The notes: generated from the sequence alone by a model not told the origin. Positions 47,150-58,195 are shown, counted from the stretch's first letter. The stretch is 64,000 bases of DNA from Phanerochaete sordida (GCA_019973155.2 BPQB01000026.1:253001-317000); one strand, 5' to 3'. Translations and numbers: made by a program.

Positions 47150-47235
47150 GGGTCGATGGCGTAGTTGGTTATCGCATCTGTCTAACACGGTCACGTGCCC
47201 ACAGAAGGTCCTCAGTTCGAGCCTGGGTCGACTCA
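47150..47235 (+). tRNA. tRNA-Val (anticodon AAC) with a 12-nt intron
   Basis: Acceptor GGGTCGA pairs with TCGACTC with one G-U pair. The D-arm A box is TGGCGTAGTTGG. Anticodon stem TCTGT/ACAGA encloses CTAACA, a 12-nt intron (CGGTCACGTGCC) and C38. T arm is CTCAG-TTCGAGC-CTGGG. Discriminator A at 47235 is followed at once by a run of T, the Pol III terminator. Confidence 0.93.
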
Positions 47236-47643
47236 TTTTTTATTTCATGAGCTTTCTCTATACCTTTAATATATATTTTGATCTCGAGACTCGCCCACAA
47301 CATGTAGCGTACTGGATAAAAATATTTAGAACCTTGTCCCGGTGAATGACGACTCTGTGAGGTGGTGCTTGCAAGTCTGCAAGATTGTAAGTTGCAATCA
47401 TGGACACCAGCTGGCAGCTATCAAAGTGGGGAGCTCGATACTCAGGCAAGCCTCGACCAGACCGGATACGAAAGATATCTTGAGAATGCAGTGGAGCGCC
47501 TGTAGCAGAGGTATAGATTTCACACGCGGCTGCCGACAGGGTTCTCAAGAAGATTCTGCCAGTGCAGCTTACAGACCAGGTTCGCTTTTCAACGTGTCAT
47601 ATAAATAACCACGGTATAGGAACGTGCCGTCGGAGCCTCGACT
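47236..47643. other. intergenic region
   Basis: About 400 bp with a Pol III T-run at its start. No gene is recognised. Confidence 0.35.
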
Positions 47644-48215
47644 CTACGCGCGACTACAGCATGCATACATGGTGAAGGTAGCCGCAGCGCCCTCGATAGG
47701 GCTGGTATTCTTGTTGCAGTTCCACTTGTTTCCTTGAGTGTCCGTTGCAGATATGACTCTGGATGACAATTGGTCAGAGAATTGTAGTGACCAAAATATT
47801 GGCAGCGTAAACGTACGTTCCGTCGGACGAACATTGCACGGATGCGCCGTTGTCATAGGTGCCGACGCAAGGTGCCGCTTGCGCCGGATTGTCGAAGTTC
47901 CCGGCGATAGCGTTCGACGAAGATATCTCGCTTGCTTTGTGGTCGAGCAGGACTCCGTAGAAGGACTACAAGTACACGGTCAGCCATGCGAGTAACCATA
48001 GGAATGGGTTGGACCCACCGTGGTCTATGATTATACCCAGAAAAGACGAGTTCAGACATGAGTCTCAAAAGTACGCCAACCATCTCTACTCACGCTGTAT
48101 CCTGCAAACGTTGTAGCAATGCCTACGAGCGACTGGTCAGTAGACGCGTCAATACGAATAGTGGCATACGCCTACCAATTTGGCCATCAGAGCAAACGCT
48201 AAGTCCGGATCCCAT
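47644..48215 (-). CDS. unrecognised 110-residue protein
   Basis: Four exons: 48215-48176, 48122-48094, 47965-47817, 47758-47644; 333 nt, 110 residues, starting MGSGLSVCSDGQIGIATTFA. Exon joins give continuous sense: IATTFAGYS joins SFYGVLLDHKASE, and CSSDGT joins VISATDTQGNKWNCNKN. There is no signal peptide and no membrane segment. Five cysteines occur, the last two adjacent near the C-terminus (MYACCSRA). Intron 2 is longer (128 nt) than is usual here. I do not recognise the family. A TATA-like string lies in the upstream region near 48362-48370 on the minus strand. Confidence 0.65.
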
Positions 48216-49099
48216 CGTTGGCTAACAGGGGTGACTGAGGAGGATATGGAGAGAGTCTGTCAAAGAGGCGAATTGAGAAGAATGGTCTGCAGATGTTCAG
48301 CTGGCCTCCCGGGCTAGGCAAGTGGATGTGAAGTGAGAATTCGAGAGTGCACCCCCGCCAGACTATATACCTCACGGTATGGGCAAGCTGTGCGATATTC
48401 ATCACTTGTCTGAGTACACGGCCGCACGCCGAGTCGGGAGTCGCATAAGGTCATCCGAATCGCTTGCGCGCGCGCGCTGATGAGCGCGTCCGAGCGGGTT
48501 GAAGACTGTGTCATTGATCGTCGCCCATGGAGCTGAGTAGCGTCGAGCTCGCGGAAAATGCGAGCAGCGACGTTGACGATAATCAGGCAACGCCTTCGCA
48601 GCTCGAGGGAACTAGCAAGACATCGAAAGAACCTCAGTATCATGCAATAAATTTCTCAGTCAGCTCTTCCCTACATATGTAGGACGCGTCGGCAAGTTGA
48701 ATTTGTGGACGAGACATCCAGAGCATCCGTATAAGGGGCAGTGTTACTTTCCTCTCATCAGCGTGAGATCTGCATCAGTGTCTGGTCGCGATACTACTGC
48801 AAATCCTATGCTTGGCTCGCCGCACGCTTCCATGATGGCGACTCAGCATGCGGGCCGAGCTGCTCCGGGTCGGGTCGCGAGGCTCACAGCCACTGTGGCC
48901 GGCGGTTGTCTACAGACCACCATCGAATCTGCAGTTCAAAGACGTCAGTGACACGTAGTACACCTCAATGATATCAAACATACAGCATACTGTATCACGC
49001 CCGTCGCTGTGGTGAGCGACCAGCTGAGCCTGGTCAGGTCGAAGGATTAAGAACGGATCGCTATCACGTCTGGAATGCGTTGATAACGGTATCTATACA
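48216..49099. other. intergenic region with one tiny frame
   Basis: A plus-strand 51-residue frame at 48527-48682 (MELSSVELAENASSDVDDNQ...) is acidic and Ser-rich, ends in SLHM, and could be a small gene or an orphan exon. Support is weak. Nothing else is recognised up to tRNA-Asp. Confidence 0.35.
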
Positions 49100-49183
49100 T
49101 CCCTGGTAGTATATCGGTTAGTACACGCGCCTGTCATTTATCGAGGTGCGCGCGAAAGCGGGGTTCGACTCCCCGCCAGGGAG
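49100..49183 (+). tRNA. tRNA-Asp (anticodon GTC) with a 10-nt intron
   Basis: Same mature sequence as the minus-strand tRNA-Asp at 22588-22672, from TCCCTGGTAGTATATCGG to CCCCGCCAGGGAG. The intron after position 37 is TTTATCGAGG (10 nt). A TTTGTTTTT run follows as terminator. Confidence 0.93.
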
Positions 49184-49573
49184 TTTGTTTTTGCGAGTCA
49201 TAGTACTCGTCCGTGGCGATTTGCATGTTTTGGAGTTACTAGTCTTTGAGATGGTGCCATTTGAAGTCTGAGATAATGTATGTCCTCCCGCTGTGGTAAA
49301 CTGCACATGGCGAAGTCGCATGTGTGTTCAAGGTACAGGGTATGTGCTGCCAATTGCGAAATGGACGCTCTCGATGGCAAACCTTAAGTTACACACTTCA
49401 GCTGCTGTAGGGCCTGCTTTGATACTGTGACGAATTCTAAGAGCTTCCATTGAATTGAGAAGACAGTACTGTAGGCTGCTAAGAACCGCATACAGGATAA
49501 CCGCAAGTCCATGATGCAATTACAGAGGAGTAAATCCGGAGAGACAGTGATAAGTTACATACACGATGTGGAT

Positions 49574-50522
49574 TTAGTACCTCTGCTTCGCGTCTGGTGA
49601 CACCGCACCGAACCACGTACGGAGGAGGAGGAAGAGAAGAACGACGAAGATGATCGCAAGGACGACGACAAGACTGCTGAACTTGTACCAGTAGAGCTCG
49701 GCAAGTTGCTCCAAGTACTTGATCATGACCTTGCCGGTGAGTTTGCTCTCTCCTTCGGCGCGGACGCCGAATGAGAAGGGCACCTCTGCGATCGCGTTGG
49801 GCGCGACGTGCGCCTTGATGAGGAGGTCGAGCGCGATTTTGAAGCCGTCAGCATTCAGGCCTCGCGCTTTGAGGAACTAGATGAGATGTGTGCATGAGAA
49901 CGTGTATCGGCGGCATGTAGTAGAGCGTACTGACGGCTTCTTTGCGGATACCGAAGAATCCTGACATGGGGTCGCTTGCGGTCGTCAAGGGCAGGGCAAG
50001 CAGACGAGCACCAGAGGAGATAATGCGTCGGTGCACCGGCCAGTCCTTGTCCATCTCGACACCCTTGCCATAGCGCGTTCCAAGCACGAAAGTGTGGGTG
50101 GGCGACATGGACGCGAGCATGGACGGCACGTATTCTGGAGGGTGCTGCGGACAACCTATTCAGCGTCCGAGACCCAGAAGTGACTACTGTGCTCTGCGTA
50201 CCTGCAAGTCCGCGTCCATGCACAGCATGTTGTCGCCTTGCGCCTCCTGGAAGCCTCTGACCACCGCACTGCTTAGTCCCCGTTCCGTTGTCCGGACAAT
50301 GATGCGGACATTGAATCCCTCTTGCTGGAGCTGCCGGACAGTCTCGACAGACCCGTCCCGCGAGTTGTCGTCGACGATGATGACTTCAGTTTGCTCCGCG
50401 GGCACCGGCGAGTCTACTCTCCGGAGCGCAGCGAAGATGCGGGTGACGAGTGGGCGCAGGTTGCCGTTCTCCCTGTAGGCAGGAACGACAACGGAGTATT
50501 GTATCGACTGTCTCGTCGCCAT
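49574..50522 (-). CDS. DPM1: dolichol-phosphate mannosyltransferase
   Basis: Transfers mannose from GDP-Man to dolichyl phosphate at the ER, feeding N-glycosylation, O-mannosylation and GPI anchors. Exons 50522-50202, 50144-49935, 49876-49574; 834 nt, 277 residues. GT2-family features: YSVVVPAYRENGNL, then VIIVDDNSRDGSV, and the DXD metal site at D103-A-D105 (NMLCMDADLQ). Also present are GTRYGKGVEMDKDWP, RRIISSGARLLA and SDPMSGFFGIRK. A single C-terminal membrane helix (SSLVVVLAIIFVVLLFLLLR, about 243-263) places it in the yeast/Ustilago class that works without DPM2/DPM3. Intron 2 starts GTCAGT. It shares a 247-bp divergent promoter with the UBR7-like gene. Confidence 0.95.
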
Positions 50523-50769
50523 GTGGTATGAGGGGGGGGGGGGTAAAACGAGTGTGCTGGTTCGGAGGGTAGCGGCAGATCCTGGGGCTGGTGGTTTTGT
50601 ATGAAGTTGTGGCGACGTGGCACACACGGCGAATATTCCTCGGAGCTGCCTCGTCACGTGCAGCGCTCACAACATCCCGTCCTCCGTCCCGCCTATCATC
50701 CTCACCTTCGACGGCTTACAAGCTCCTCTTCAACGATACCATACCTATCCTCACTGTAATTCGTACGCC
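50523..50769. promoter_or_regulatory. divergent promoter of DPM1 and the UBR7-like gene
   Basis: 247 bp between the two start codons. It contains a run of 12 G at 50532-50543 (poly-C in the DPM1 leader) and CT-rich stretches ahead of the UBR7-like ATG. Confidence 0.6.
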
Positions 50770-52326
50770 ATGGCGACCATGAAAATCTCAGACATCCTCG
50801 CCTCCCAAGTCTCGCTCCTACAGGAGGCCTCCGAGGCTCTACCGCACCAATTCTCGCAGTGCACGTACAACCTCGGATACATCCGTCAGGCGGTCTACCT
50901 ATGCCGCACCTGCTCACAGCGCCGGGGCATCTGCTCGGCATGCTCTATCGCGTGTCACTCCGACCACGACCAACTCGAGCTCTTCCCGAAGCGCAAGTTC
51001 CGCTGCGATTGCCCCACCGCCGCGCTCGCGCATCCGTGCTCGCTGCACCACAAAGCGGACGGGCAGGAGCCCGTGAACGCGCTCAACGAGTACGGGCGAA
51101 ACTTTGACGGCGTGTTTTGCCGGTGTGGGAGAGAGTATGACGCGCAAACGGAGATAGAGACCATGATCCAGTGCCTGGCATGTGAGGTGCGTTTGCTTGG
51201 CTGGACGCGCGCAGCTGCTCACCTGGCTCGGAATGGGTAGGACTGGTACCATGAATCGTGTCTCAATCTTCGCGAACGCCCTATATCTCGCGCACCGACT
51301 CCTGAGCCGTCCGCGGAGGCCCCATCGCAAGCGGAAGGACAAGAGCTTGACGATGCCGACGCGCACTCTGAGGCGTCTTCATCAGGGCTACCACCGGCTC
51401 TAATCACCGCGTCGATGTACGACGTGCTCGTCTGCGGCGCGTGCGTGGCGAAGATTGATACCCTGCGACGGTACGCTGGGACTCCTGGCGTGCTCATGGT
51501 TGTTCGCGATACCCTCGGGGATAAATGGAAGATCATAGGACACCCCGAAGATCAGAACGCGCATGTCGATATTGGTGCAGAGTCAAAGCTCGTGGATGGC
51601 GCGACAGCAGGCGACAAGAGACCACTTTCGCCCTCCGTGGATGAGACACAACAGGCCAAGCGACCACGTACCTCGTCACCGGGGGCAGAAAGCAAGCCTT
51701 CGACTGAGAGCTCGGCGCCTGCTCAGCCATGCCTCGCCCCATGTCCAAATCCTCAGGCACAAGAAGTCCTGTCTGCGGTTAAGGACGGCAGCAGCAGAGA
51801 ATCCGCGGTGTCTCTAGGCGCAGGTGATATCTTCCTCACACACGGCTGGAGAGACAGGTGGTGTCGCTGCAGTTCGGTGAGTCTTGCTCTGCGAGTCTAT
51901 GATGATCTGGCCAGCTCATTGCTATAACTCAGTGCTCTCCATCCCTGGAAGCGAACTCGTTTCTTCTCGAAGAAGATGAGACATACGAGCCCCCTGAAGA
52001 TCCGGACTCTGGTACGTTCCCAGCCTTGATGACGCTTACTGTTTGTATTCATGTGGGATGTGTGTCTGGGTAGGCCTGTCCCTCGAAGAGCTGGGCCTTC
52101 GAGCGCTGGGCAGACTACCGCGGGAGAAAGCTCTGAACGGTATTCAAGCTTTCAACGAGATGAGGTCAATGATGTTTGTATTTTTGATGAGGGTACAGGC
52201 TAACATCTTAACAGGGATCAGCTCATGTCCCATCTACGCCCATTCGCGGAGCAGGACAAAGAAGTCACTGAGGCGGATATCAAGGCGTTCTTCGAAGCCA
52301 AGATGTCCGGGAATGAATCGAAGTAA
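50770..52326 (+). CDS. UBR7-like E3 ubiquitin ligase (UBR box + PHD)
   Basis: Exons 50770-51186, 51241-51876, 51933-52011, 52074-52164, 52215-52326; 1335 nt, 444 residues. The UBR box spans about residues 30-95 (CTYNLGYIRQAVYLCRTC, GICSACSIACHSDHD, FRCDCPT). It is followed by a PHD-type region (FCRCGREYD, MIQCLACEDWYHESCLNL and later DVLVCGACVAK). The middle is Ser/Pro-rich and disordered; the C-terminal part SLEELGLRALGRLPREKALN is conserved in the family. Human UBR7 and fission yeast Mlo2 share this layout; UBR7 was reported to ubiquitinate histone H2B. It probably acts in the nucleus. Each exon junction keeps frame through split codons. Confidence 0.93.
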
Positions 52327-52604
52327 TTGCATCCTGAACTCCTACTTGGACTTGATGGTACTGTTGTATAAGTGCGATTCATTCCCGATACCCTATAGGG
52401 TTAGAGGGTCTTACGGTCTGGCGAGAGCACTTGGTGACTGAGAGATTTGCGAGATCTGGGGACGACGTCATGCTGTGTTCTTACGTAATTGTTAGCATTT
52501 TGCGATTGCCTTTCTTAGTGAATACATGTTATTCGTGTGCAATTGCCAGGCCTTGCCAGCCTTGCCAGCCTCGTCTGCTTCGTCCGTACCGTCTTGTGAG
52601 TGCG
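52327..52604. other. intergenic region
   Basis: A 9-bp imperfect repeat (CCTTGCCAG type) occurs around 52543-52570. No gene is recognised. Confidence 0.35.
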
Positions 52605-53180
52605 ATGGCTAGCGTTGCTATCGATATATTTTCTCCAGTTACGTGCGTGTGGCGCTACCGCGAACACGTCGCTGTCGTTCGCATTGACCCGTCCGCGCTG
52701 GAATCTACAGTCTCCAGCCGGTTTGCTCTCGAGTGAGGGATATCTTCTCAGGTCGATGCAGCGCCAGGTGGTGTCGCGCGTGGTACAGCTACCGCGCATG
52801 TTGTTATTTCGTCCGTTGACGGTGAGTATCATGCTACGTTTGACATGGTTGTCAGCTCTGTTGCTACCTGGGATACCGTACTTGGTGCAGATTGGCTGTC
52901 GGCTACCTCCGCCTCTATCGAAATGGTATCGTCTGCGACCCGGCCGCGCGTACACGTCTCCCAAGGGGATTTGGCTGGCGTGTCAAATCTTCGTCGGGAG
53001 GCGTGGAGGTGTGAATTTCCTCCCAGACCGTTTCGACGTTGTCGCGGACACAACGGTATGGACATGAAGTTGGGTTTTCTTTGTTTCGACCTGTCCAGCT
53101 GTTTCCTGATGTCTTCTGTTGCTCGTAGACACGTTGGTGTCAACGCTGTGGGCTCCTTTGGAGTCTGTGACAAACGCTGA
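52605..53180 (+). pseudogene. retropepsin-like remnant with an internal stop
   Basis: A single frame of 192 codons from an ATG at 52605 is interrupted only by TGA at 52734-52736. After the stop the translation contains WDTVLGADWLSATSASIEMV, which resembles the hydrophobic VLG-x-DWL block of retrotransposon-type aspartic proteases. Before the stop, VRIDPSALESTVSSRFALE sits where the D-T/S-G catalytic motif and following helix would be, but reads D-P-S. Both the stop and the changed catalytic motif argue for a dead copy, either a decayed Ty3-like protease or a domesticated small protein. Beyond about 53000 the frame is low complexity and probably not part of it. Confidence 0.5.
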
Positions 53181-54127
53181 ATCGTCTTCGCGCGCACGAG
53201 AGGGTGATACGGCGTCCGGGAGTAGCGCAAATCCTTGCCCTCCTGGTTCCGACGTACCTGGCGCAAATGGTGAGGTCAGAGACATATCTTTGCTCACCTC
53301 TCGCCCTAGCGGCGATGAGGTAGTTGAAGATGGAGCGCCGCCGCGTTCGTTGGTGGATAGTCCGCGTGTCGGGCCGTCGTCCACGCTGTCGACAATCGCG
53401 ACAGTGCAACGACAGTGTGTAGACTGTCAACCAGCCCTGTCTTGGACGATATAGCGTTTATAAAATGCCCGCAACCATCGACCTGTTCTTGAGATCTTCA
53501 AAGCATTTGAATGCTGTAAGAACGAGAAGTTGGTCAGGATGGCAAGGCTCATCGAGTCGCGTTTACGCGGCGAGACACTGTTGAAGCGCTGAAGGACAAA
53601 ATTACCAACCACTTCAGCCGTGGTGTATGCTCTGAACATTTCGGTGTACAATTGTCTGACGGTTGTCCGTCACATTGAATACCTGCTACTCTGAACCCGG
53701 GTGTCGGGACTGGCCGCATATTTGCGGCGTCTACAAATTATATACGGACCATTTTCCCGTTCACACACGTCCTTGCGGCGGGCCTCGCTCACAGCAACGA
53801 CCCAAATGAGGCAAGCGGGAGCCTTGGTTCCTAATACGAGCAAACAAATAGTCGTTTAGCGCCTAGCAGGCTCTCGCAGACGTCTAACTGCCGCCACGAC
53901 GCCGTCGACGCCGACGCTGCTCAGCACGCTGACCTGCGTTGTTGTACGTTGCTCACGTACAATGACCATGGCGGCTCACTGAGATCAGCTTACATCCAAT
54001 GACGAACTTGCTTGGCTCCAGCGCGGAAGACCGCCTGTTCCGCAACCCGCAGTGACTCCCTACACTCATTGGCCGAAGTACTAGTACCTGCTCCTACTGC
54101 AATCCTGCCCGCGACAACCACAGCGCA
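53181..54127. other. intergenic region upstream of the HyuB-type gene
   Basis: A Ser/Gly/Pro-rich frame to 53454 has no motif. No hydantoinase A-type sequence is present here, although the downstream gene would normally be fused to one. Confidence 0.5.
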
Positions 54128-56407
54128 ATGGCTGTCACGAAATCTGGAGGCGGCGGTCCCGATCCTATCCTCCTGACCCTCTTTGCAAACCGTTTCATGA
54201 GCGTCGCCGAGGCCATGGGCAGGTCGCTGCAGCAAACAGCCATCAGCACGAACATCAAGGAGCGGCTGGACTTTTCCTGCGCACTATTTGCTCCAGATGG
54301 AGACCTAGTTGCGAATGCGCCGTTCATTCCGATTCATCTGGGGTCAATGAGCTTGTAAGTGTCACCCCAATCTCGCAGGCGCGAATCAGGTCCTAGCTGC
54401 GTGCACCACATGAAATCCCTCTTCCTCAGCTGACCTACATCCGTTTAGCGCGGTCAAGTACCAGATGAAGCTGCACAAGGACGATCTCAAGCCTGGAGAC
54501 GTGCTCATGACCAACTCTCCTCACGCGGGAGGCTCGTACGTGCCCTACTCCTCCTAGATAGCCATGACATCTCACCCATTTCAGGCATTTACCAGATATA
54601 ACCATTATCAGCCCCGTATTTGACGAGCAGTCCGGCGAGATCATATTCTTTACGGCCTCACGAGGGCACCATGCCGACATCGGCGGTATCCTGCCCGGAT
54701 CCATGCCCCCAACATCGACAACGATTTTTGAAGAAGGCGCGCACATTCACAGCTTCAAGATCGTCAGAGAGGGCATGTTTGATCATGACGGGCTTGTGAA
54801 GTACATGGTCGAGGAACCGGCGAAGTATCCCGGCAGTTCGGGGTGCAGAAATCTTCGAGATGTAGAGAGCGACCTCAAAGCGGTGAGCACCGCTGGGTTC
54901 TTGCAAGCCTTGAAATCACTGACATTTGATATTCAGCAAATCGCTGCGAACCACAAGGGTGTTCAGCTGATCAAAGCGAGTCAGTCATTTACCCTGTCAT
55001 CCGCGCTCACAAGCTGACTATATGCGCAGTTGTCGACGACTACGGCCTGGGGACCGTGCAGGAATACATGTACCACATCCGAAACAACGCAGAATTCTCA
55101 GTGCGGAACCTCCTGAAAGACGTCGTGAAGCGCGCAGGATCGAACGTTCTTGAGGCTATCGACTACCTTGATGACGGCTCGCCCGTAAGCCCAGTTATTG
55201 CTGCACTTAGCAGTCATTGACGAGCTGTGTTTTTTTTCACAGATACAACTCAGAGTCGAGATCAACGAAGAAGAAGGCTCGGCGTATCTCGACTTCTCGG
55301 GTACAGGTTGTGAAGTCCGCGGCAACCTCAACGCCCCCATCTCCGTCGTCCATTCTGCGGTTATCTACTGCATGCGCGCGATGCTCGACATGGATATTCC
55401 CCTCAACGCCGGGTGCCTAGTTCCCCTGACCAGTGAATACGAAACTCTCTGCGTAACTGAGCAAGTGGCTAATTCAGCTGCTCCAGTCAATATTCCCCAA
55501 GGCTCTCTACTCTCTCCGTCCCAGACGGCCGCAGTCTGCGGTGGCAACGTCCTCACCTCGCAGCGTATCGTCGATGTCGTGCTCAAGGCCTTCCACGCGT
55601 GCGCCGCGAGTCAGGGGTGCACCAAGTACGTACTCTTGCTCGTCACCCTCCATCACCGACCTGACAAATATCAGCAACCTGACGTTCGGCGCGGGCGGCA
55701 AGGACAAGGACGGCAAGAACGTCTCTGGCTGGGGCTACTATGAGGTGCGCTCCTTCCTTCACAGTACGCCTCGCTGCTCACCGCGCACAGACGATCGCAG
55801 GCGGGTCCGGTGCGGGCCCTGGCTGGCATGGCACGTCGGGCGTGCACACGCACATCACGAACACGCGCATCGGCGACGTCGAGATCCTGGAACGGCGGTA
55901 CCCGGTCATGCTGCACCGGTTCGGGCTGCGCGAGGGCAGCGGTGGGCGCGGGCGATGGGGCGGCGGCGACGGCGTCGTGCGCGAGATCGAGTTCACAGAG
56001 CCGTTGCAGGTGTCGATTCTCTCCGAGGTGCGCCCCTGTGCGTTTTTCGGATTTCCCGTGCGCACGACTGACGTCCGGGGGCACAGCGGCGCACGCGCCA
56101 GCCGTACGGCATGGAGGGCGGCGCGCCGGGCGCGCTCGGGCGCAACACCTGGCTGAAGCAGCCGCGGGCGGAGGACGGCGACAGGGACGAGAACACGCCG
56201 CCGGCGCCGCGGCAGATCAACATCGGTGGGAAGGCGACGGTGTTCATGGGTAAGGGCGATCGGCTGCTCATCGAGACCCCTGGTGCGGGCGCGTGGGGCG
56301 CGGCCGAGGAGGACAACCGCGACGGCGAGCACGACCACTCGCACGTCCGCGCCTGGGCTGCGCGTGGAAGCTTGGCGGAGCGCGAGGCTGCACAGGCGGG
56401 CTTCTAG
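54128..56407 (+). CDS. hydantoinase B / 5-oxoprolinase C-terminal half, stand-alone
   Basis: Exons 54128-54354, 54449-54535, 54585-54882, 54937-54979, 55030-55184, 55243-55432, 55487-55625, 55675-55744, 55791-56027, 56087-56407; 1767 nt, 588 residues. Conserved HyuB blocks: [20 protein letters not shown] with [123 protein letters not shown] and [19 protein letters not shown]. In eukaryotic 5-oxoprolinase this half follows an ATP-binding HyuA half of about 700 residues, giving about 1,250-1,300. Here the protein starts just before HyuB with a stop upstream in frame. Alone it could pair with a separate HyuA protein or be a degenerate duplicate. Intron 6 (54 nt) is free of in-frame stops. Confidence 0.88.
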
Positions 56408-56974
56408 GGGCTGTATGCGCCAGATCGTGTAGATGTCGAGGGAGGACTGTACCAGTACCGGGCTTGGATAGGAAACGCACGTTTGTATCGCCATGTACAA
56501 TGAAACGGATCTGAGGACGTGCGGTCGTGAGAGGATCTTATACTGCAACTATCGAAGAGCGACATTCAGGCCAACACTGCTACATAGTGCTAGAGCTATA
56601 AGGATGCGGCACGGATGGCGGGTGGCGGAGCGACGATAGCAGAGCGTGCGAATACATACGATAAGTACACAAGTACAGTCAGTCGTCATGAAGGAAGCTG
56701 GAGAAAAAGCGGAAAACGGAGAGAAACCTTGCCACAACGGAAACAATCAGGAAGGATCATGGGTGTCCGGGGAGTGGAGACGCAGAGGGAGGCGAGACGA
56801 GGGTGGGGGAGGGACATCGGGAGAGCATTAGCACGGAAGCATGGCGAACAGCATTGAGCGCGAGAATGTGCAATTCCAGGTACAGACAGCGGGCGGCGTG
56901 CGTACACGTTCTGGGCGATATCGCAAGATCAGTCGGGGCCGCAGGAGACAGCATACAGGCTGCTCACACGACGT
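56408..56974. other. convergent 3' region, nothing recognised
   Basis: About 570 bp between the HyuB-type gene and the minus-strand basic nuclear protein. Frames at 56615-56857 are featureless. Confidence 0.4.
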
Positions 56975-57704
56975 TCACGCGGCCTCGGCGGCGGCGGCAT
57001 CGTTCTCCTCCTTCTCGGCGGCGGCCTCTGCCTCCGGATCCTCTGCGATTGCCTCGGGGGCAGCCTTTGCCGCGGTCTCGGCGGCAGCGGCGTCGGCCTT
57101 CGAAGCAGGCTTCGAGCCAGCCTTGGACGCGGGCTTCTTCGCTGACGAGGCGGGCTTCGCGGAGGACGCAGGCTTGCCGGCCTTTGAGGGCGGCTTAGCA
57201 CCCGCCGTCTTGGACGCGGGCTTCGCAGAGGACGGAGGCTTTGCAGCCTTGGACGCAGGCTTGCCCGCCTTCGAGGCCGGCTTCGCGGCCTTGGAGTCGG
57301 GCTTGGCCTGTCGTCGAGGATGAGCGTCCGGTGCGCTGTGCGTGTGGATCGTCGCTACTTACACGCTTGGAGGCAGGCTTCTCAGCCTCTGGCTGGTTCT
57401 CGTCAGCCTTGGGCTCGGCGGCGCCGTTGGCCCCGGCATCAGCAGCGTCCTCGGCCTCGCGCTCAGCAGCGGTGCGCTTCTTGCCCTTGGCAGACTTGGG
57501 CTTCTCCGCCTCATCCTTCTTCTCCTCGCCGTTCACGGCGGCGGGGGCATCGCCCTCCTCGACGGTGGGCTTCGTCTTCTTCGTGCGGGGCTTGGCGGGG
57601 GCCTTCTTCGGCGCAGGCTCGGCCTTCGGCTGGTCCTTGATGCGCGAAGAGCGGCGGGGCTCGACGGCGGGCGCGTCGGTGGCGGTGGAGTTCTTGCGAG
57701 GCAT
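56975..57704 (-). CDS. Lys/Ala/Pro-rich H1- or HMG-like nuclear protein
   Basis: Two exons, 57704-57363 and 57307-56975; 675 nt, 224 residues. It starts MPRKNSTATDAPAVEPRRSS and contains EPRRSSRIKDQPKAEP, a pattern common in fungal chromatin-associated proteins, then KGKKRTAAEREAE. Exon 2 is a repetitive tail of KPASKAGKPASKAAKPPSS type, ending in an acidic Ala/Glu stretch. There is no globular winged helix, so it is not a canonical histone H1. It resembles HMGN-like or H1-tail-like DNA-binding proteins (inference). The strand asymmetry of Lys codons (AAG) makes the opposite strand look open. Confidence 0.7.
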
Positions 57705-58195
57705 TGCGAGGGTGGCTTTTGCGGATGGGCGAGGGGGAGGAGGAGGCGGGAGGGAGTAAAAGGCGTGTAAACGCGCGTTTAATTTATGGCCCGCCGGAGA
57801 ACCGAACTCGCGATCAACAGACTTGTCACGTGAGTCGCGCAAGTCTCGTGACGTACGCGTCTGGCTTTTACCCTCGCCGCAGGACCCAAGGCTCCTCCCT
57901 CTACTATACTTCGTTCACCTTTTGGATCACCAGCAATTCTCGATTTTAGTTTGAGCAAAGCAGGTCGGTTATTGATGCAAAGTTCGTACTTAGCCTTTGC
58001 TGCTCCAAAATAAACTAGGACAGACATAGTCTCGTGCTCACGCTTGAGAGCGGTTTGAGCACGTGCCCCCGCACGGGCGGCTCCGAACCTAAGGACAGAC
58101 AAACCGCGTACAAGCGCTGAAGCTCGAGTCTCGGAATATTGGATACAGGGATATATTTCTTGGCCCACAGGATGTGCATGAGAATGCGGGCCTAT
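57705..58195. other. intergenic region
   Basis: About 490 bp. A tRNA-like string on the minus strand (GTTGATCGCGAGTTCGGTT near 57795-57815) lacks a matching acceptor stem. No gene. Confidence 0.4.

Noticed and set aside
48527..48682. 51-residue acidic frame as a confirmed gene
   Set aside because: Only length and composition support it; no splice partner, promoter or similarity was visible, so it is kept as a weak note.
57781..57870. Possible intron-containing tRNA on the minus strand
   Set aside because: A T-loop-like TTCGGTT is present, but the flanking stem does not pair and no acceptor partner is found.
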